From: Vanessa cardui
Lineage: Eukaryota; Arthropoda; Insecta; Lepidoptera; Nymphalidae
Length of the DNA stretch: 64,000 nt
Assembly (NCBI RefSeq): GCF_905220365.1
Contig: NC_061126.1
Coordinates: 186,001-250,000, forward strand
Reading direction: 5' to 3'
Positions within the stretch are counted from its first letter, which is position 1. Every line of letters starts with the position of its first letter. Positions 1 to 11,500 of the stretch are shown piece by piece. The notes below the pieces were generated by a model that made no database searches, was not told where the DNA came from, and saw nothing but the letters and a program-made list of their open reading frames with translations. The translations under genes and the position numbers were made by a program.

Positions 1-644
1 TTGTTTTGTTATCATGCGGTTATTATAAGTTGAGACGAAGGCAGTTTTTTTTCACGAACGGGAATTTTGATAGAAAAATGTTAGCCCTTATTTATGTATA
101 CGCCAGTAACTGCACTATTCAAATATTATATATTTAAACAGTAAACAGATTAAAACATCGAATTAAATTGTGCCATGTGTCTACACAGCTTACTCGAAAC
201 TTTTTTCAAAGGGAGACAATTACTGACATAAACATGGTTTTTTTTTCATTTTAAATCAAAACACACTATTTTAGGCTCACTTCTAAAGTTAACTATCATC
301 AAGAATACGTAGCAATAACAGTCCTTATAATCAGAACAAACACAACAACAGATAAAGCTTATTTTCTGAGGAGGAGGAGAGGAGCGATAGATTCTTATTT
401 TGCAAGTCTGAATGTACAATATATTTCAGAAATGGAAAATCTCCGTTGAATATTTCCCTCATCGCAAATGTATGCAGTATTGAAAGCATAAACGAGCGCG
501 TTCTCGAGTCACATGCGCCGTGCCGAAGGCACTGCCGTGGCCATAAACCATACTAGTCTCGAATAACTTTATATTCATAATACCGCTGCAGAATTACAAG
601 GTAATGTTCATATTGAGTGACGTAGATATAATAATACTTGTAGA
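1..644. other. non-coding stretch, nothing recognised
   Basis: AT-rich sequence with no coding signal that I trust. A short CpG-richer patch lies around 480-545. I see no repeat family shared with the rest of the window here. Confidence 0.5.
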
Positions 645-865
645 TTTCCAGGCAGGATAAATTACATACATATATAATTGTAATTAAGTAAAATGACTAT
701 ATTTTTAAATGTCGAAAAAGAGTAACTAATGCGTTTCTTGCCGCTTCTTCTTGGTAGAATCTACATTCCGAATGGGTGGTACTTCACTTAAAATACTTGT
801 TAAATAACGATCCAAAAGAGCTTGTAAGCCTACTCGAATAAAGTATATTTTGATTTAAATTTTTG
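645..865 (+). repeat. LINE 3'-end fragment (family L1e)
   Basis: The stretch around the motif gagtaactaatgcgtttctt and the end aaagtatattttgattt recurs near 49013-49208 and, more weakly, near 56322-56448. A 3' end of repeated TTTGATTT units is typical of lepidopteran non-LTR retrotransposon 3' UTRs. No reverse-transcriptase sequence remains, so it is a 5'-truncated copy. Assignment to a LINE clade is by recognition only. Confidence 0.55.
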
Positions 866-908
866 TTTTTGATAATATAACTCCGACGTGGATGGGTATA
901 TCACCGAA

Positions 909-1357
909 ATAGGCTATTTGACTGGTTTTTAAAACCCATTTTATATTATAAAGTAGAAGTTCAGGAACCCAGTAAAAGTTGTGTTTTTTATTTCTAGTAC
1001 ATATTTGCCGAAAAATATCATATTAAAAATTCCATATTTAAATAGCGCGCAAAAACGCTACTTGGATAATATGGCGCTGCAATGGGGTCGGTGACGTCAC
1101 TTTCCTGTATTTTCATCGGTGGTACATATAGTAGAAAAGCAAAGTTTACAAGAAAAAGACTTCATCATAAGCCCGGCCAATCAGGAGCGTTTTCTGTCAC
1201 GTGACAAACGTTTGAAAAAATGCATTTTTATTTATGGATTTTTGAATAAATTAAGTATTATTTTCAACTTTTGTTAGTAAATAACCATTTTTAAACAAAT
1301 AATATACACTGATTACAATAATTCACAATTTATTTTTCGCATTGTCAAATAGCCTAT
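909..1357. mobile_element. MITE-like element with 14-bp terminal inverted repeats
   Basis: ATAGGCTATTTGAC at 909-922 is the exact reverse complement of GTCAAATAGCCTAT at 1344-1357. The outermost bases can be read as a duplicated TA target, which would fit a Tc1/mariner-type MITE of about 445 bp. The interior holds a CpG-richer block (about 1045-1220) with TGACGTCA and TCACGTGA and has no open frame. I recall this interior as a dispersed lepidopteran repeat, but no second copy lies in this window. Confidence 0.5.
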
Positions 1358-2163
1358 TGTAAAAGATTTTCATGAAAAAGATGTGCTGTGTCACGATTAC
1401 TTCTATATTGTTCAATCGATTACCATGACAAAATATATGAGAACATTTAGGCATGTAGATATCCGTGTGTAATTTGCTACGGTAAATAGTTTTAAAGTAT
1501 ATTGAATAGACATTAAAGATATATTTATAAAATATGTTGAAAATATTTTATCATAAGTTAAAGTATGATGAAATTTTTTAAAAATATTTGGGGTATATTT
1601 ACTTCTTTTGAGAAAAATATAGTCCATGAATTAATAAAAACAATAATTATTCACTTTCTTATCTGATCTACTCGGTAAAATTTACGTTTCGTGGAATACA
1701 ATATTTCTAACCTAACCTTATACAATGATATTCTAAGACGTTTCAAACAGTGTTAATTTAATAATACTATATCAGTATCCAAGATATCACGAAAGCATTA
1801 CCCTCATGTTTTTTTTTTAATTTAAGAGCCTTAATATTGTAATCGTAAAGTGTACCAAAACGCTTTAAAAGCTTATAGTAGACATGAAAAACATAATTTA
1901 AATTTGATAAAAGATAAAAGTTAAGGTCAGACTTTTATTACTTTTTACATTTTAATTTTCATTAATTTAAATACTACAGTTACAGGTTTCATTTATACCC
2001 TCGACGGTACTAACTTGTTTGAAGAATACAATTAATTTTTAATTTTTATACGATGTAAGGTTACTTTTGCTTTTTGATGTTTAAAATAATCATTGTGATA
2101 TTGATATTCAAATATCATATTACCGAACCTATCTGGAACCTATATACCTATATTATCTGGAAC
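1358..2163. other. non-coding AT-rich stretch
   Basis: I see nothing recognisable. The short minus-strand open frame at 1412-1627 lies in low-complexity AT-rich DNA and has no protein-like composition. Confidence 0.5.
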
Positions 2164-2453
2164 TTGGTGGTAGGGCTTTGTGCAAGCCCGTCTGGGTAGG
2201 TACCACCCACTCATCAGTTATTCTACCGCCAAATAACAGTTCTCAGTATTGTTGTGTTCCGGTCTGAAGGGTGAGTGAGCCAGTGTAAATACAGGCACAA
2301 GGGACATAACATCTTAGTTCCCAAGGTTGGTGGCACATTGACGATGTAAGGAATAGTTAATATTTCTTCCAGCGTCATTGTCTATGGGCGATGGTGACCA
2401 CTTACCATCAAGTGGCCCATATGCTCGACCGCCAACCTATACCATAAAAAAAA
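2164..2453 (+). repeat. SINE-like repeat family B, near full length
   Basis: This is one of about a dozen copies of a ~290-bp dispersed repeat. It begins with ggtggtagggctttgtgcaa, passes through gggtgagtgagccagtgt and cataacatcttagttcccaa, and ends at ccgccaacctataccataaa plus an A run. The A-rich 3' end suggests retroposition. I cannot see an RNA polymerase III promoter, so it may be the tail of a longer element. Other copies are at 13330, 21400, 39737 and, in pieces, at 41110-49250. Confidence 0.75.
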
Positions 2454-3428
2454 TATGGAGACCTCAATTTAAAAACAAAAGTTTTTTTTTAATTGTATTG
2501 TGTACCACTAATACATGTACGCTATTTGTATCAACAACTCTTTGTCGTTACTCTTGTACATATACAAGTATACTCGTAGATTCGCGGTATTTTCGCGGTT
2601 TATAATCTACTGGTGCGCCCAGAGATAATTATAGAGTGTTTATTCTCCCATGCTTTGGACAAAAATGAAAGACTTATATAGTCCATTATATATCGTAGCT
2701 CGTGTTAGATATCTGTCTTCTTTTATATTTACTTGAGAGTGAATGGAGCGCCTTTGTATTAAACCTTACCATTCTACGTATTCTGCCCAGATGTACTGTC
2801 ATTAATGAAATTCCGACTGAAGGACATAATTATATGATATCTTATTAGCTATGATTGCTGGTCCATATAACTGACCACTGTTTCATTTTAAAGATAACTT
2901 TCTGCGTCTCGAGTTTAATTATAGCTACGCGTCCACATGATTCATCTAAAAACAGATAAAGAAATATAAAAACATCACTAAATCTTTAAAAAAATGAACG
3001 AAAACATTGAAGCCATATAAACTTTAGTCTGAAATATCTTCATAGCGACTTTGTTTGCGTTGTCCTTAACATCGATACATCAATTCAAATTTCAAACGAC
3101 ACAGTCATCAATTCAGCGAAAAATTCGTTTCAAAAATATATCATCCTCACAGATGTCATCAATCGCAGCGAGCACGCGACGCCCCCTCCCCCGCTCCCCG
3201 CTCACCCCGCACACCGCGCACCTGCCGCTTCCGGCGCGGCCGGACTAACATATCCTTGTCACCTATCGCTTAGATTTACTGGTTTTGTGCCAAACGAGCA
3301 CGAAATATGTCACTTATTTCATGCATGATCCGAGATTGCCCAGTCGTTATAACACGTGAATTTCAACGAAGATTGCGAGTTCCAATCCGCTCGGGCCTAA
3401 CACTACTAAGTTCATATTACGTATAATA
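2454..3428. other. non-coding stretch with a GC-rich pyrimidine tract
   Basis: Mostly AT-rich and unassigned. Positions 3165-3245 are strongly GC- and CpG-rich with a C-rich + strand, far above local composition. It could be a regulatory patch or part of an untranslated exon. The + strand open frame across it shows no recognisable protein. Confidence 0.35.
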
Positions 3429-3578
3429 TTTATTTATTCTTTATTGCACCGACAATGAATTTTATATTAAACCTAAGGATTAACATTTAAAGTTAAATTA
3501 ATGCAACAAGCGGCCTTATCGCTAAACAGCGATAATCTTGCAGGCAACCTTTGGGCAGAGATCTGGTTGTAAAATAAA
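3429..3578 (-). repeat. LINE 3'-end fragment (family L2e)
   Basis: It starts at a T-rich edge followed by ttctttattgcacc and contains caacaagcggccttatcgct and aggcaacctttgggcagag. The same block recurs at 61356-61492. The T-rich left edge suggests a minus-strand insertion of a LINE 3' UTR. No coding sequence is left. Confidence 0.5.
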
Positions 3579-3658
3579 TTTGGGAAGGGTGCAATAAAAT
3601 ATTTGTGTTTATAATTCGTCGAGGGTATGGTATGAAATTGATCATCCAATATCTTCTT

Positions 3659-3988
3659 GAGTCGAGATGGCCCAGTGGGAGTCGAGATGGCCCAGTGGTT
3701 CGAACGCGTGCATCTTAACCGATGATTGCGGGTTCAAACCCAGGCAAGCACCGCTGATTCATGTGCTTAATTTGTCTTTATAATTCATCTCGTGCTCAGC
3801 GGTGAAGGAAAACATCGTGAGGAAACCTGCATGTGACAAATTTCATAGAAATTCTGCCACATGTGTATTCCACCAACCCGCATTGGAACAGCGTGGTGGA
3901 ATATGTTCCAAACCTTCTCCTCAAAGGGAGAGGAGGCCTTTAGCCCAGCAGTGGGAATTTACAGGCTGTTACTTTACTTTTTTTTTTT
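3659..3988 (+). repeat. tRNA-derived SINE family A with target duplication
   Basis: The head carries an A-box-like tggcccagtgg and a B-box-like ggttcaaaccc, as in tRNA-derived SINEs such as the Metulj families of nymphalids. The body runs through catcgtgaggaaacctgca and agcccagcagtggga, ending in a TTACTTT-type tail. An 11-bp direct repeat AATATCTTCTT flanks the copy (3648-3658 and 3989-3999). The first 20 bp of the head are duplicated in tandem. The open frame inside is incidental. Confidence 0.85.
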
Positions 3989-3999
3989 AATATCTTCTT

Positions 4000-4670
4000 A
4001 TAATTTGGTCACTCAAGCGAAGTAGTCGTTAGTTCAGTTACCATTCTGCGAAGTTAATTTATTGGACGAACTTCGTGTAGCTCGAGTTGAAACGGAATCT
4101 TGACACTCAATTTGCATTTTAAATTAATATTTCACATCGAAGCAGTTGACATAATTATTTAACAGCTACTATATTACTTGCTTACAAGACAAAGAAATGG
4201 ATATACAGTTCGAGACAATCAATGACCTGATTTGTGCATCAATTAGATAGGTAGTAGTATATATACATGTATATACGTACGTAGCAGATAATAAACAGAC
4301 GACAGCAGAAACCCATATAGCAAAATTATAACATATACTATATTAGTTTGCTTTTAAGGTAAATAATTTGCATACAGAATTTACCAATATGGATCTATTA
4401 ACAGAGTTCATAGCTTTGAATTTGCATTCTGTTGCCATTAATATTTAAATAACAGACAGTTCATTTCGGAGGTAATCGAATCGGTACGACTATCCGATCG
4501 CCGATTATTAACCGCCGTGCCACAGGTTTCTTGTGCTGTTTTAATTCATTGTTTGCTGTAAAGTTTCATTATTCATTGATCTTTAAATACAAGATGATTC
4601 TCTAATGTACTTAATTAAATAGTTTACATTGTAACTCGCTGTAAATTAACGAAAGTTTAAATTGATTCAG
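4000..4670. other. non-coding stretch, nothing recognised
   Basis: AT-rich and without a repeat that I can match elsewhere in the window. Confidence 0.45.
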
Positions 4671-4679
4671 AACTAGCAA

Positions 4680-4885
4680 TGGGACACTGTATCTTGTCTG
4701 CGTCTCAAACAATTAGATTTCAATTTAAAGCAATTAAGTGTTGGGTGGAGACAGGCTGCTTTCAGCTAATTGAGCGGAGTCAATTATAGGTAATTAGTCC
4801 CTCGTTTCCAGATGGCCCAGCTCACCTGAGACCTGGATAATCGTCGTATATCAAGCTGCGGTTGGCTGAAAGCACTTACGATTCC
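4680..4885. promoter_or_regulatory. candidate cis-regulatory element rich in homeodomain-type sites
   Basis: Within 200 bp there are many ATTA/TAAT-type cores (caattag, caattaag, gctaattgag, caattatag, gtaattagtc) in sequence clearly less AT-simple than its surroundings, plus CACCTGAG and CAGCTCACC E-box-like sites. This composition is seen in conserved non-coding enhancers of insects. There is no direct proof of function, and AT-rich DNA yields such sites by chance. Confidence 0.25.
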
Positions 4886-5840
4886 ATTCAGCACCTTGAG
4901 AAGATATTTCATAAAAGGTCATCCTACGTATCAATTATGAATTAATTGAAAGTAAGACTCATTGGTATATTGAATTTGTATATGAATTCCATTGGAAATT
5001 AGAAATCAAATGTAAGCTTTTAACTATTTATGTATGTATATCTCTGTAAACGATATTTGATTTCAAAGTTAAATTATTATCATTCAAGCCGTCGTCCAAC
5101 CGATCCGCTTAAGCTGTCTTTAAATAAGTGCACCGTGAAAAATAATTTTATGAACATGACACGTTGCAGATTGATAACTATATATTATCATAGTCGCACG
5201 TCGAGACATGCAAATAATTATGAACAAAAATTTTTTTTGGAACTGAACAAATGTAAAGCAATTCTTGAAAGACGACAAATTCAAAACCAATCGAAATCGA
5301 AGGTCTGATCCAGACATTTATTTTCATTGAAGCTAATGCTTGAAATTCTCAATTTAGCAGGTATCATGTGGTAGCTGCTTTTAACTAACGTTTCAAACAG
5401 TAATTGTGTATTAACAAAAATTTAATCACAAGATCGCTGATTATGGAATGGCAATACTTAGACAAAATAATATTTTACGCGTTTAATACATAAAAGACCA
5501 AAAATAAAATTAAATAATATATCTTTCCTACAATCTAAAAAATCGTAATATTTCTTGTTAATTAACTTTGCTTTGCCCTTTGCAAAGAACGAAATCGGAA
5601 CTTGTAGAACGGTTCGCAGACTGCGATTAACCCTTCTCGTAATCGTCTAATGGAAGCTACAATACTTTCTGACTTTGCTGCTGGAAAGTTGATGTAAAAA
5701 ATGTGTAGCTTCCATACCGTTTAGTATATTACTATTCATTGGAGCTTCCTTTATTTTTATGTAGGTACACAGCGTGATTTAATGACTATCTTACTAATAT
5801 ATGAGAAGACGTTTAAACACGTTATCCCTAATGTTACGTA
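4886..5840. other. non-coding stretch, nothing recognised
   Basis: The overlapping open frames on both strands at 5030-5317 have no domain-like composition and are judged to be chance. Confidence 0.45.
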
Positions 5841-6115
5841 GAATTCGTGTATCTTAATCGATCATTGCGGGTTCAAACCCAGGAAAGCACCACTGATTCA
5901 TGTGCTTAATTTGTGTTTATAATTCATCTCGTGCTCAGCGGTGAAGAAAAACATCGCGAGGAAACCTGCATGTGTCTAATTTCATCGAAATTCTGCCACA
6001 TGTACATTCCACCAACCCGCATTAGAACAACGTGGTGGAATATGTTCCAAACCTTCTTCTCAAAGGAAGACGAGGACTACATTTTCAGGCTATTGTTGTT
6101 ATTGTTGTTGTTTGT
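5841..6115 (+). repeat. tRNA-derived SINE family A, head eroded
   Basis: The A-box end is lost or diverged. The B-box-like ggttcaaaccc and the family body are clear (cgcgaggaaacctgcatgtg, cccgcattagaacaacgtgg). The tail is of the TTG-repeat type (gttgttattgttgttgttt). No convincing target duplication is visible. Confidence 0.75.
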
Positions 6116-6722
6116 ATATTATTTGTACGTATAAAAAACTCATACCGGAACTTAAAGTGCGTTTCGAAATTTTATGATATGATTATATTAGCGGCAGTGC
6201 TTCGCACTTAAAGTTACGGTTAATTGAAAGCACGTATTAAATTAAAAAAAGAAAAAAAAAACTACAGCATTTTTGCCATAAAAATATTTCATTTTAAAAG
6301 TTCAAAACCATTTGCAATAATTTTATATTAAACATGCACTTAACATTATAAATAAGAACAATATCAACCGAAAGCCAGAATAAGTTGAGGCCGTATACAA
6401 CGCTGGAACAATTGAACGTGCACACGAGGTATTCTATTAACCCAGTTAGCATTCGGAATGTTCTTCAATAACAATTGCATTTACAACGAAGTCAGTAATA
6501 AAGTGTATAGAAAGCCTTGTATTTACTCGCCCGCTCCATTATCACGCGCCAAAGTTTGCCGGAGTTTGTACAAACGATACGGGGTAACTGTATTACATAA
6601 TCTGATTCGACGAAGCCATGTGATGGAGGATTAAATCGCGGAGATTCGATACGGAAACAAAACGGATAAACGCTTCAAATATTCTTTTAATAATTTCGTA
6701 TTTATCAGGCGTCTCATTAATA
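6116..6722. other. non-coding stretch, nothing recognised
   Basis: Unassigned. A moderately GC-richer block at about 6520-6640 has no open frame of note. Confidence 0.4.
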
Positions 6723-6939
6723 AAAATTTTAACAAAAAGAAAAACCGACTTCAAACAAAACACTATTTTAAAACAAATGAATATGCACGAAAAAGTAATA
6801 AAAATAATTGCGTATTCAACATATTTTTTAGAGTCTTCCTAAGTTAAATGAAATGAAAAATATTAGACTACTTAAAAGTCGATTAACGATTATATCATGT
6901 AGTTATAGTTATTGGTATATTTGGAGCCGGTGTCAGCCA
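6723..6939 (+). repeat. left arm of palindrome, copy 1
   Basis: It pairs with the reverse complement of 7090-7306. By eye about 214 of 217 positions match, and the three mismatches all lie within about 35 bp of the loop. A transcript would fold into a long hairpin. Confidence 0.9.
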
Positions 6940-7089
6940 CGGTGCCCTTGCCCCAACAATCAAAAGAAAGAAGCGATACGAGCCCCTTGATTGATCCAGT
7001 ATATTATTGTGTAAAAGGTAATTTGTAAAAAACATATTTGTTAAAGTATTCTCGTATTGTTTTTTGATAGATATACTGTAGGGTTTTAT

Positions 7090-7306
7090 TGGCTGACACC
7101 GACTCCAAATATAACAATAATTATAACTACATGATATAATCGTTAATCGACTTTTAAGTAGTCTAATATTTTTCATTTCATTTAACTTAGGAAGACTCTA
7201 AAAAATATGTTGAATACGCAATTATTTTTATTACTTTTTCGTGCATATTCATTTGTTTTAAAATAGTGTTTTGTTTGAAGTCGGTTTTTCTTTTTGTTAA
7301 AATTTT
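7090..7306 (-). repeat. right arm of palindrome, copy 1
   Basis: Inverted partner of 6723-6939 across a 150-bp spacer. The arm ends in gttaaaatttt, mirroring the aaaattttaac start of the left arm. Confidence 0.9.
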
Positions 7307-7639
7307 TATTTATTTTTTGATTTTAAGTGAAGCTGATGTAGACTAACTAATTTTTTTAATATGGATAGATTAAGCGTTCCGTTTATATGAGTCAGAAACT
7401 ACTTCGAGGACAATTTCAAAGGAAACTTGCGAATAAGCAAAAAGAGACTTTCGAAAATGCGGATTTAATACGTCACGCGGCGTAAACTACAAGGATCCCT
7501 CGAAAGAGCTGTAATCGAACTCAGCAAAAAAACTTTGAAAAAGACCAACTATATTTCGTACATCATATGACATCACATCACATACACAAAATTTGATTAA
7601 AGATAGTAAGAAATTCTGCCCCATATCGCACCCTAACTG

Positions 7640-7911
7640 CGAGCCGTATAGGAGTTCCATCACTACATAGTATAAAACAAAGTCGCTTTCTCTGTCCCTA
7701 TATCTTTAAATCTACGCAACGGATTTTGATGCGGTTTTTTTTAAAAGAATTTGTGATTCAAGGGGAAGGTTTGTGTATATAATACATGAACAATATAGTA
7801 AATAAACACTGATAATTTTAGAAGTTTGCGATGTGATGTCGTATATAAACAAATTCTGTAGTATATTTAGTATCAGTATTGCACCCGTGCGAAGCCGGGG
7901 TGGGTAGCTAG
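7640..7911 (+). mobile_element. non-autonomous Helitron 3' end (Lep1-like)
   Basis: It contains acgcaacggattttgatgcg and aaacactgataattttagaa, and ends gcacccgtgcgaagccgggg...gctag followed by T. Helitrons end in CTRR just after a short GC hairpin and insert before T. Here CTAG is at 7908-7911, and CCCG/CGGG can pair around gtgcgaag upstream. The same 3' end occurs at 11500, 53699, 61811 and 62362. The 5' (TC) end is not located. Confidence 0.65.
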
Positions 7912-8341
7912 TTGATTATAATATTCGACTATGATAATTACATAAACATAACCACATTACAGAAGGTGATTCAAATATCCAAATAACCTATAAATAAAAG
8001 ATTCGACCGAGTATCGCTAACGTGCTCCTCAGAATTGTTCCGTTCCGTTACTTTGTCATGGATCCTGTGCTCAGAACCTTACCAAACTTTCACCAAATTA
8101 CCCTTGAAGTATATATTTTATAATAAAAAAAGAATTATCAAAATTGGTTAACGTGATTTTCAGTTATTCACCTATTTGTCGCGCATATACATAATGCAAA
8201 TTTAAGACTTATGTCGTTTTCACATGGATACCATCATCGGAAAAAAAAATTAAAAAAATGGGACCCCACGGGAAGCACTACCTTTCAAACAAAAAAAAAA
8301 TTATCAAAATCGGTCCACCCAGTGAAAAGTTATGAGGTAAC

Positions 8342-8387
<46 letters not shown>

Positions 8388-8428
8388 GACGAATTGATAA
8401 CCTCCTCCTTTTGGAAGTCGGTTGAAAA

Positions 8429-9479
8429 TAGCTCAAGACTTTTTGTATGTATCTCGCTATCTTCGCGGAATTTGAATGCTAAAGTTAGCTTTAATGATTC
8501 TTTTTTGAGGAATGCGTTCCCGCTGAAGTGATCCTGTTTACATTTAAAAAACCGATTATTCCGAAATGTGGAATATGTAAACACTGAAGCCAAAGTGAGG
8601 CGAGATAAATTCAATTAAAACGACATAATACATATATATTTTGGTATTTAAATTAATTTCTATTTTTAACTTACATAGTCAAATTTTATTTTTATAAAAT
8701 GAAAGAGTTCAGTTAAATTGTATTTTTTTACGGAAGTGACGTTGTGGGGCTTGTTATAAACGTTATATTTTAAGGGCTTTCTCCTCGGAGATAATTCTAT
8801 CCAAATAAAAAACATTTTATACGCCTACCCCACGCATACTTACCCTTCGTTAAAGGTTCGTCCAGTTCAAGGCTGTGGCTTCCAAGTTGGATAAGTGTCA
8901 GCGATCAGACATTTATTATTTCCTACAGTTAGAAAAATATACTAATAATAAGAAGTTATTAAAAGTATTTTTACATTTTATATCATTTAATCAAAAAAGT
9001 AGTTTTTTGATTTTAAGAAATTAGCAAGAATTTATTATTTTATTAATATAATTTGACATTTCAGCTGTTTCTCATAGTTGTGATACTGTATGTTTAATCA
9101 TAATAATTGTTCTAATATTAAACTTTGAACACATACGAGCGCATCACGTTAATTAATGTATAATCATCCTTATTTTATTCACGTAATTTCATACTGTCAT
9201 AATAGAGTAGGTACTATTAAATAATTATGATCACAGCGCGTGTGCCGGTAATTATTGTACGGTGGACTTATTACTTTAATAACTCTTTGAAATAACCATG
9301 TTACACACTCGTTACGAAGTTATTTCTGAGTTATATATTTAACTCAACATAAGATTATTTATTTATTTTAGGTATAATTTCGAACTTTAAAATAATCACA
9401 ATTTAACAATGAAGTCTTGAAAATATTCTCGACTAAATTCTATTAGTGTTTTTACATTAAAATGAAATACTTATTGAAC
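8429..9479. other. non-coding AT-rich stretch
   Basis: I see nothing recognisable beyond AT-rich sequence. Confidence 0.45.
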
Positions 9480-9625
9480 AAGACTTTCATCCAATAAAAG
9501 TATCAAATACGAGCGTCGGAGTCGGAGTAAGCTGGCAATTAGCCAGCGCGGCCTCATTCAAAGCCGCTGAGAGCTGATTAAGCGCGTAACTCGCAGGTCG
9601 CCGATACGAGCCGCGACTGAGACCT
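9480..9625. promoter_or_regulatory. candidate regulatory patch, GC-richer
   Basis: A 140-bp block of distinctly higher GC and CpG content (cgagcgtcggagtcggagta, cagcgcggcctcattcaaag, gattaagcgcgtaactcgca) inside very AT-rich DNA. There is no repeat match within the window. It may be an ancient conserved element. The open minus-strand frame here is probably incidental. Confidence 0.2.
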
Positions 9626-10254
9626 AATAACATTATTGTAACAACTTTTGTGGGAAAATAAATTATCCTTTTAATTAGTATTGTATATGATATATTTGTA
9701 CGCTCGACCACAATCCTACATGACGGTAAGTAGACACGTTTGCCTACCTCTAGAACATGTCTGCTCACTTTTATCTTGAGGATATATTGATAGACACAAT
9801 ACAATACACAATGAAATTGATTATTTCTTTTAATATAATGTAGGAAGATAGATGAAAAATGGATGTTGTCATCTTCGCACGAATACTGGCACTATGATAA
9901 AATGTAAACCAATCCTTAAATGCGCGGCTAATGATGAGACATGAAGTGCTTGTGCCGTGCTTGTGTTGGGCTTGCAAACAGTCGACCTTTATATCATCAT
10001 TCATCCGGAGCAGCATTAAAATAATGCGTCCGTTTCGCGACGCTCTGAAGTCGTGAAACATCGATATTATGATCGGAATTTAAAAAAATGAAAGCCACTA
10101 AATATTTAATATATAGTTAATAGTTAATAAAATAAAAATAATACTGCTTATAGTAGCGGTGGAGAGGAAGAGGGGTACGATTTGTTATTCTAATATAACC
10201 ACATGTACATAATTTTTATGCGTATATTACAGCTTTAATGCGAACATTCCAAGC
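9626..10254. other. non-coding stretch, nothing recognised
   Basis: Includes a minus-strand open frame at 9771-10061 with no recognisable domain. Confidence 0.4.
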
Positions 10255-10450
10255 GTGCTTCATGAAATCGCTCGTTATTCGGAGACACCTGAGGTTATCC
10301 TGTAATCAATACACTTGATCCCTTAACTCCGGATGACGTATCGCCTCTCTAATGGACCGTAACGACGCCGGCGCGTCATTATCAGCAGCGCTCGTCTGTC
10401 GGCGGCAGATCAACGCACCGCTGTCGTGCAGCTTACAGTACCCTGCTTAC
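10255..10450. promoter_or_regulatory. candidate regulatory patch, CpG-rich
   Basis: A CpG-rich block (gtaacgacgccggcgcgtca, gctcgtctgtcggcggcaga, tcaacgcaccgctgtcgtgc) stands out from AT-rich flanks. No reading frame or repeat explains it. Regulatory function is inferred only from composition. Confidence 0.2.
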
Positions 10451-11267
10451 ATTACCCCATATTAGGTTAATACAACTAATACAGATTATAGGCCTATAGA
10501 CCTTTTGTTTATCTTTTGATTTATTACATCATAAAACTTCTAATTGCAGATACAAAAATGAAACGAGCATACTAGTCGCATAAGATTTGTAACATTATGC
10601 CGTTAATCGTTATCTAACTCAATTCAATTATGAGCTATGAGTAAAAACTCGTTATAAATGTAAATCTATGTAACTTATGGATGATAAGACCATAAAATGA
10701 TTTCCAAACGTAATCAAGATATCAAAAAACCGTAAAATATATATATCGATAGATAATCTTTTTCATATTAATTTGTCATTAAAAGTGAAAATCATCGGCA
10801 TTGGCAGTATTTATAATGGTATAATTAAAAACTAGCTGGTATATTCCGACAGTGGAGCCTAGTACGGAGCAGCGCGCTCATTGGTCAAATCAAATAGCGG
10901 CCGCTTCCTCGATTTCCGCTTCACATTTCCTTCCTTTTTACGAAAACACTTCCACAAATTTATTGATTGATTTGATTGAAAGATGTTACACAAAAAAAAA
11001 ATACTTACCACAAACATTACAAGAAACATTATTATTGATTAATATAATATTCGATAGATGTCTTCATTGCAACAGTAAACATTACAACGAAGTCATTTTT
11101 ATTTATTTTTTTTACTTCACAATCGGAAAAGACGATTAACAACACTCATATTTGCTACATCGCCATCTGGTACATTGTGTTGAAAAAACGTTTCACAGAG
11201 ATAAATATAATTGAAAATGATGTTCTTGTCAAACGCATTAAACTTGTCTAAAGTTATAACATTTTTC
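10451..11267. other. non-coding stretch, nothing recognised
   Basis: The + strand frame at 10852-11139 ends in low-complexity sequence and has no domain signature. Confidence 0.4.
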
Positions 11268-11500
11268 ATCTATAAATACTTAAAATACTATAATTTAAAA
11301 TTACTCAACGGATTATGATGCGGATATTTTATTAGATAGAGTGATTTGAGAAGAAGGTTTTGTTTATAATAATACATTTAAAATATAGTAAAGAAACACT
11401 GATAATTTTAGAATTTTTAATGTGATGTCTTAAATAAACAAATTCTGAGGTATATTTAGTATAAGCGTTGCACCCGTGCGAAGCCGGGGCGGATCGATAG
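11268..11500 (+). mobile_element. non-autonomous Helitron 3' end (Lep1-like)
   Basis: Diverged copy of the tail at 7640-7911: ctcaacggattatgatgcgg, aaacactgataattttagaa, then cacccgtgcgaagccggggc and an end in gatag before T. The CTAG terminus has mutated to ATAG. Confidence 0.65.

Larger units (their letters stand above)
6723..8428. mobile_element. composite palindromic element, copy 1
   Basis: A 1.7-kb unit that recurs, co-linear and highly similar, at 52517-54211. Order: a 217-bp inverted repeat around a 150-bp loop (6723-7306), unique sequence, a Helitron-type 3' end (7640-7911), then a segment ending in a 36-bp A run (8348-8383) and gaagtcggttgaaaa. The outer ends share a short inverted motif (ccgacttc at the left, gaagtcgg at the right), as does the element at 25241-26207. 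It appears to be a non-autonomous DNA element. The superfamily is unknown to me. Open frames across the A run are low-complexity artefacts. Confidence 0.75.

Noticed and set aside
2378..2605. 75-codon frame
   Set aside because: It begins in the 3' end of a SINE B copy and runs on into AT-rich sequence. Equivalent frames are absent in other SINE B copies.
5030..5317. Overlapping frames on opposite strands (92 and 65 codons)
   Set aside because: No domain, no splice context, and length expected by chance for a 64-kb window.
8211..8614. Open frames of 94-106 codons on both strands
   Set aside because: They run through the 36-bp A run of the composite element. Poly-Lys and poly-Phe stretches come from the homopolymer and the same occurs in copy 2 at 54128-54334.
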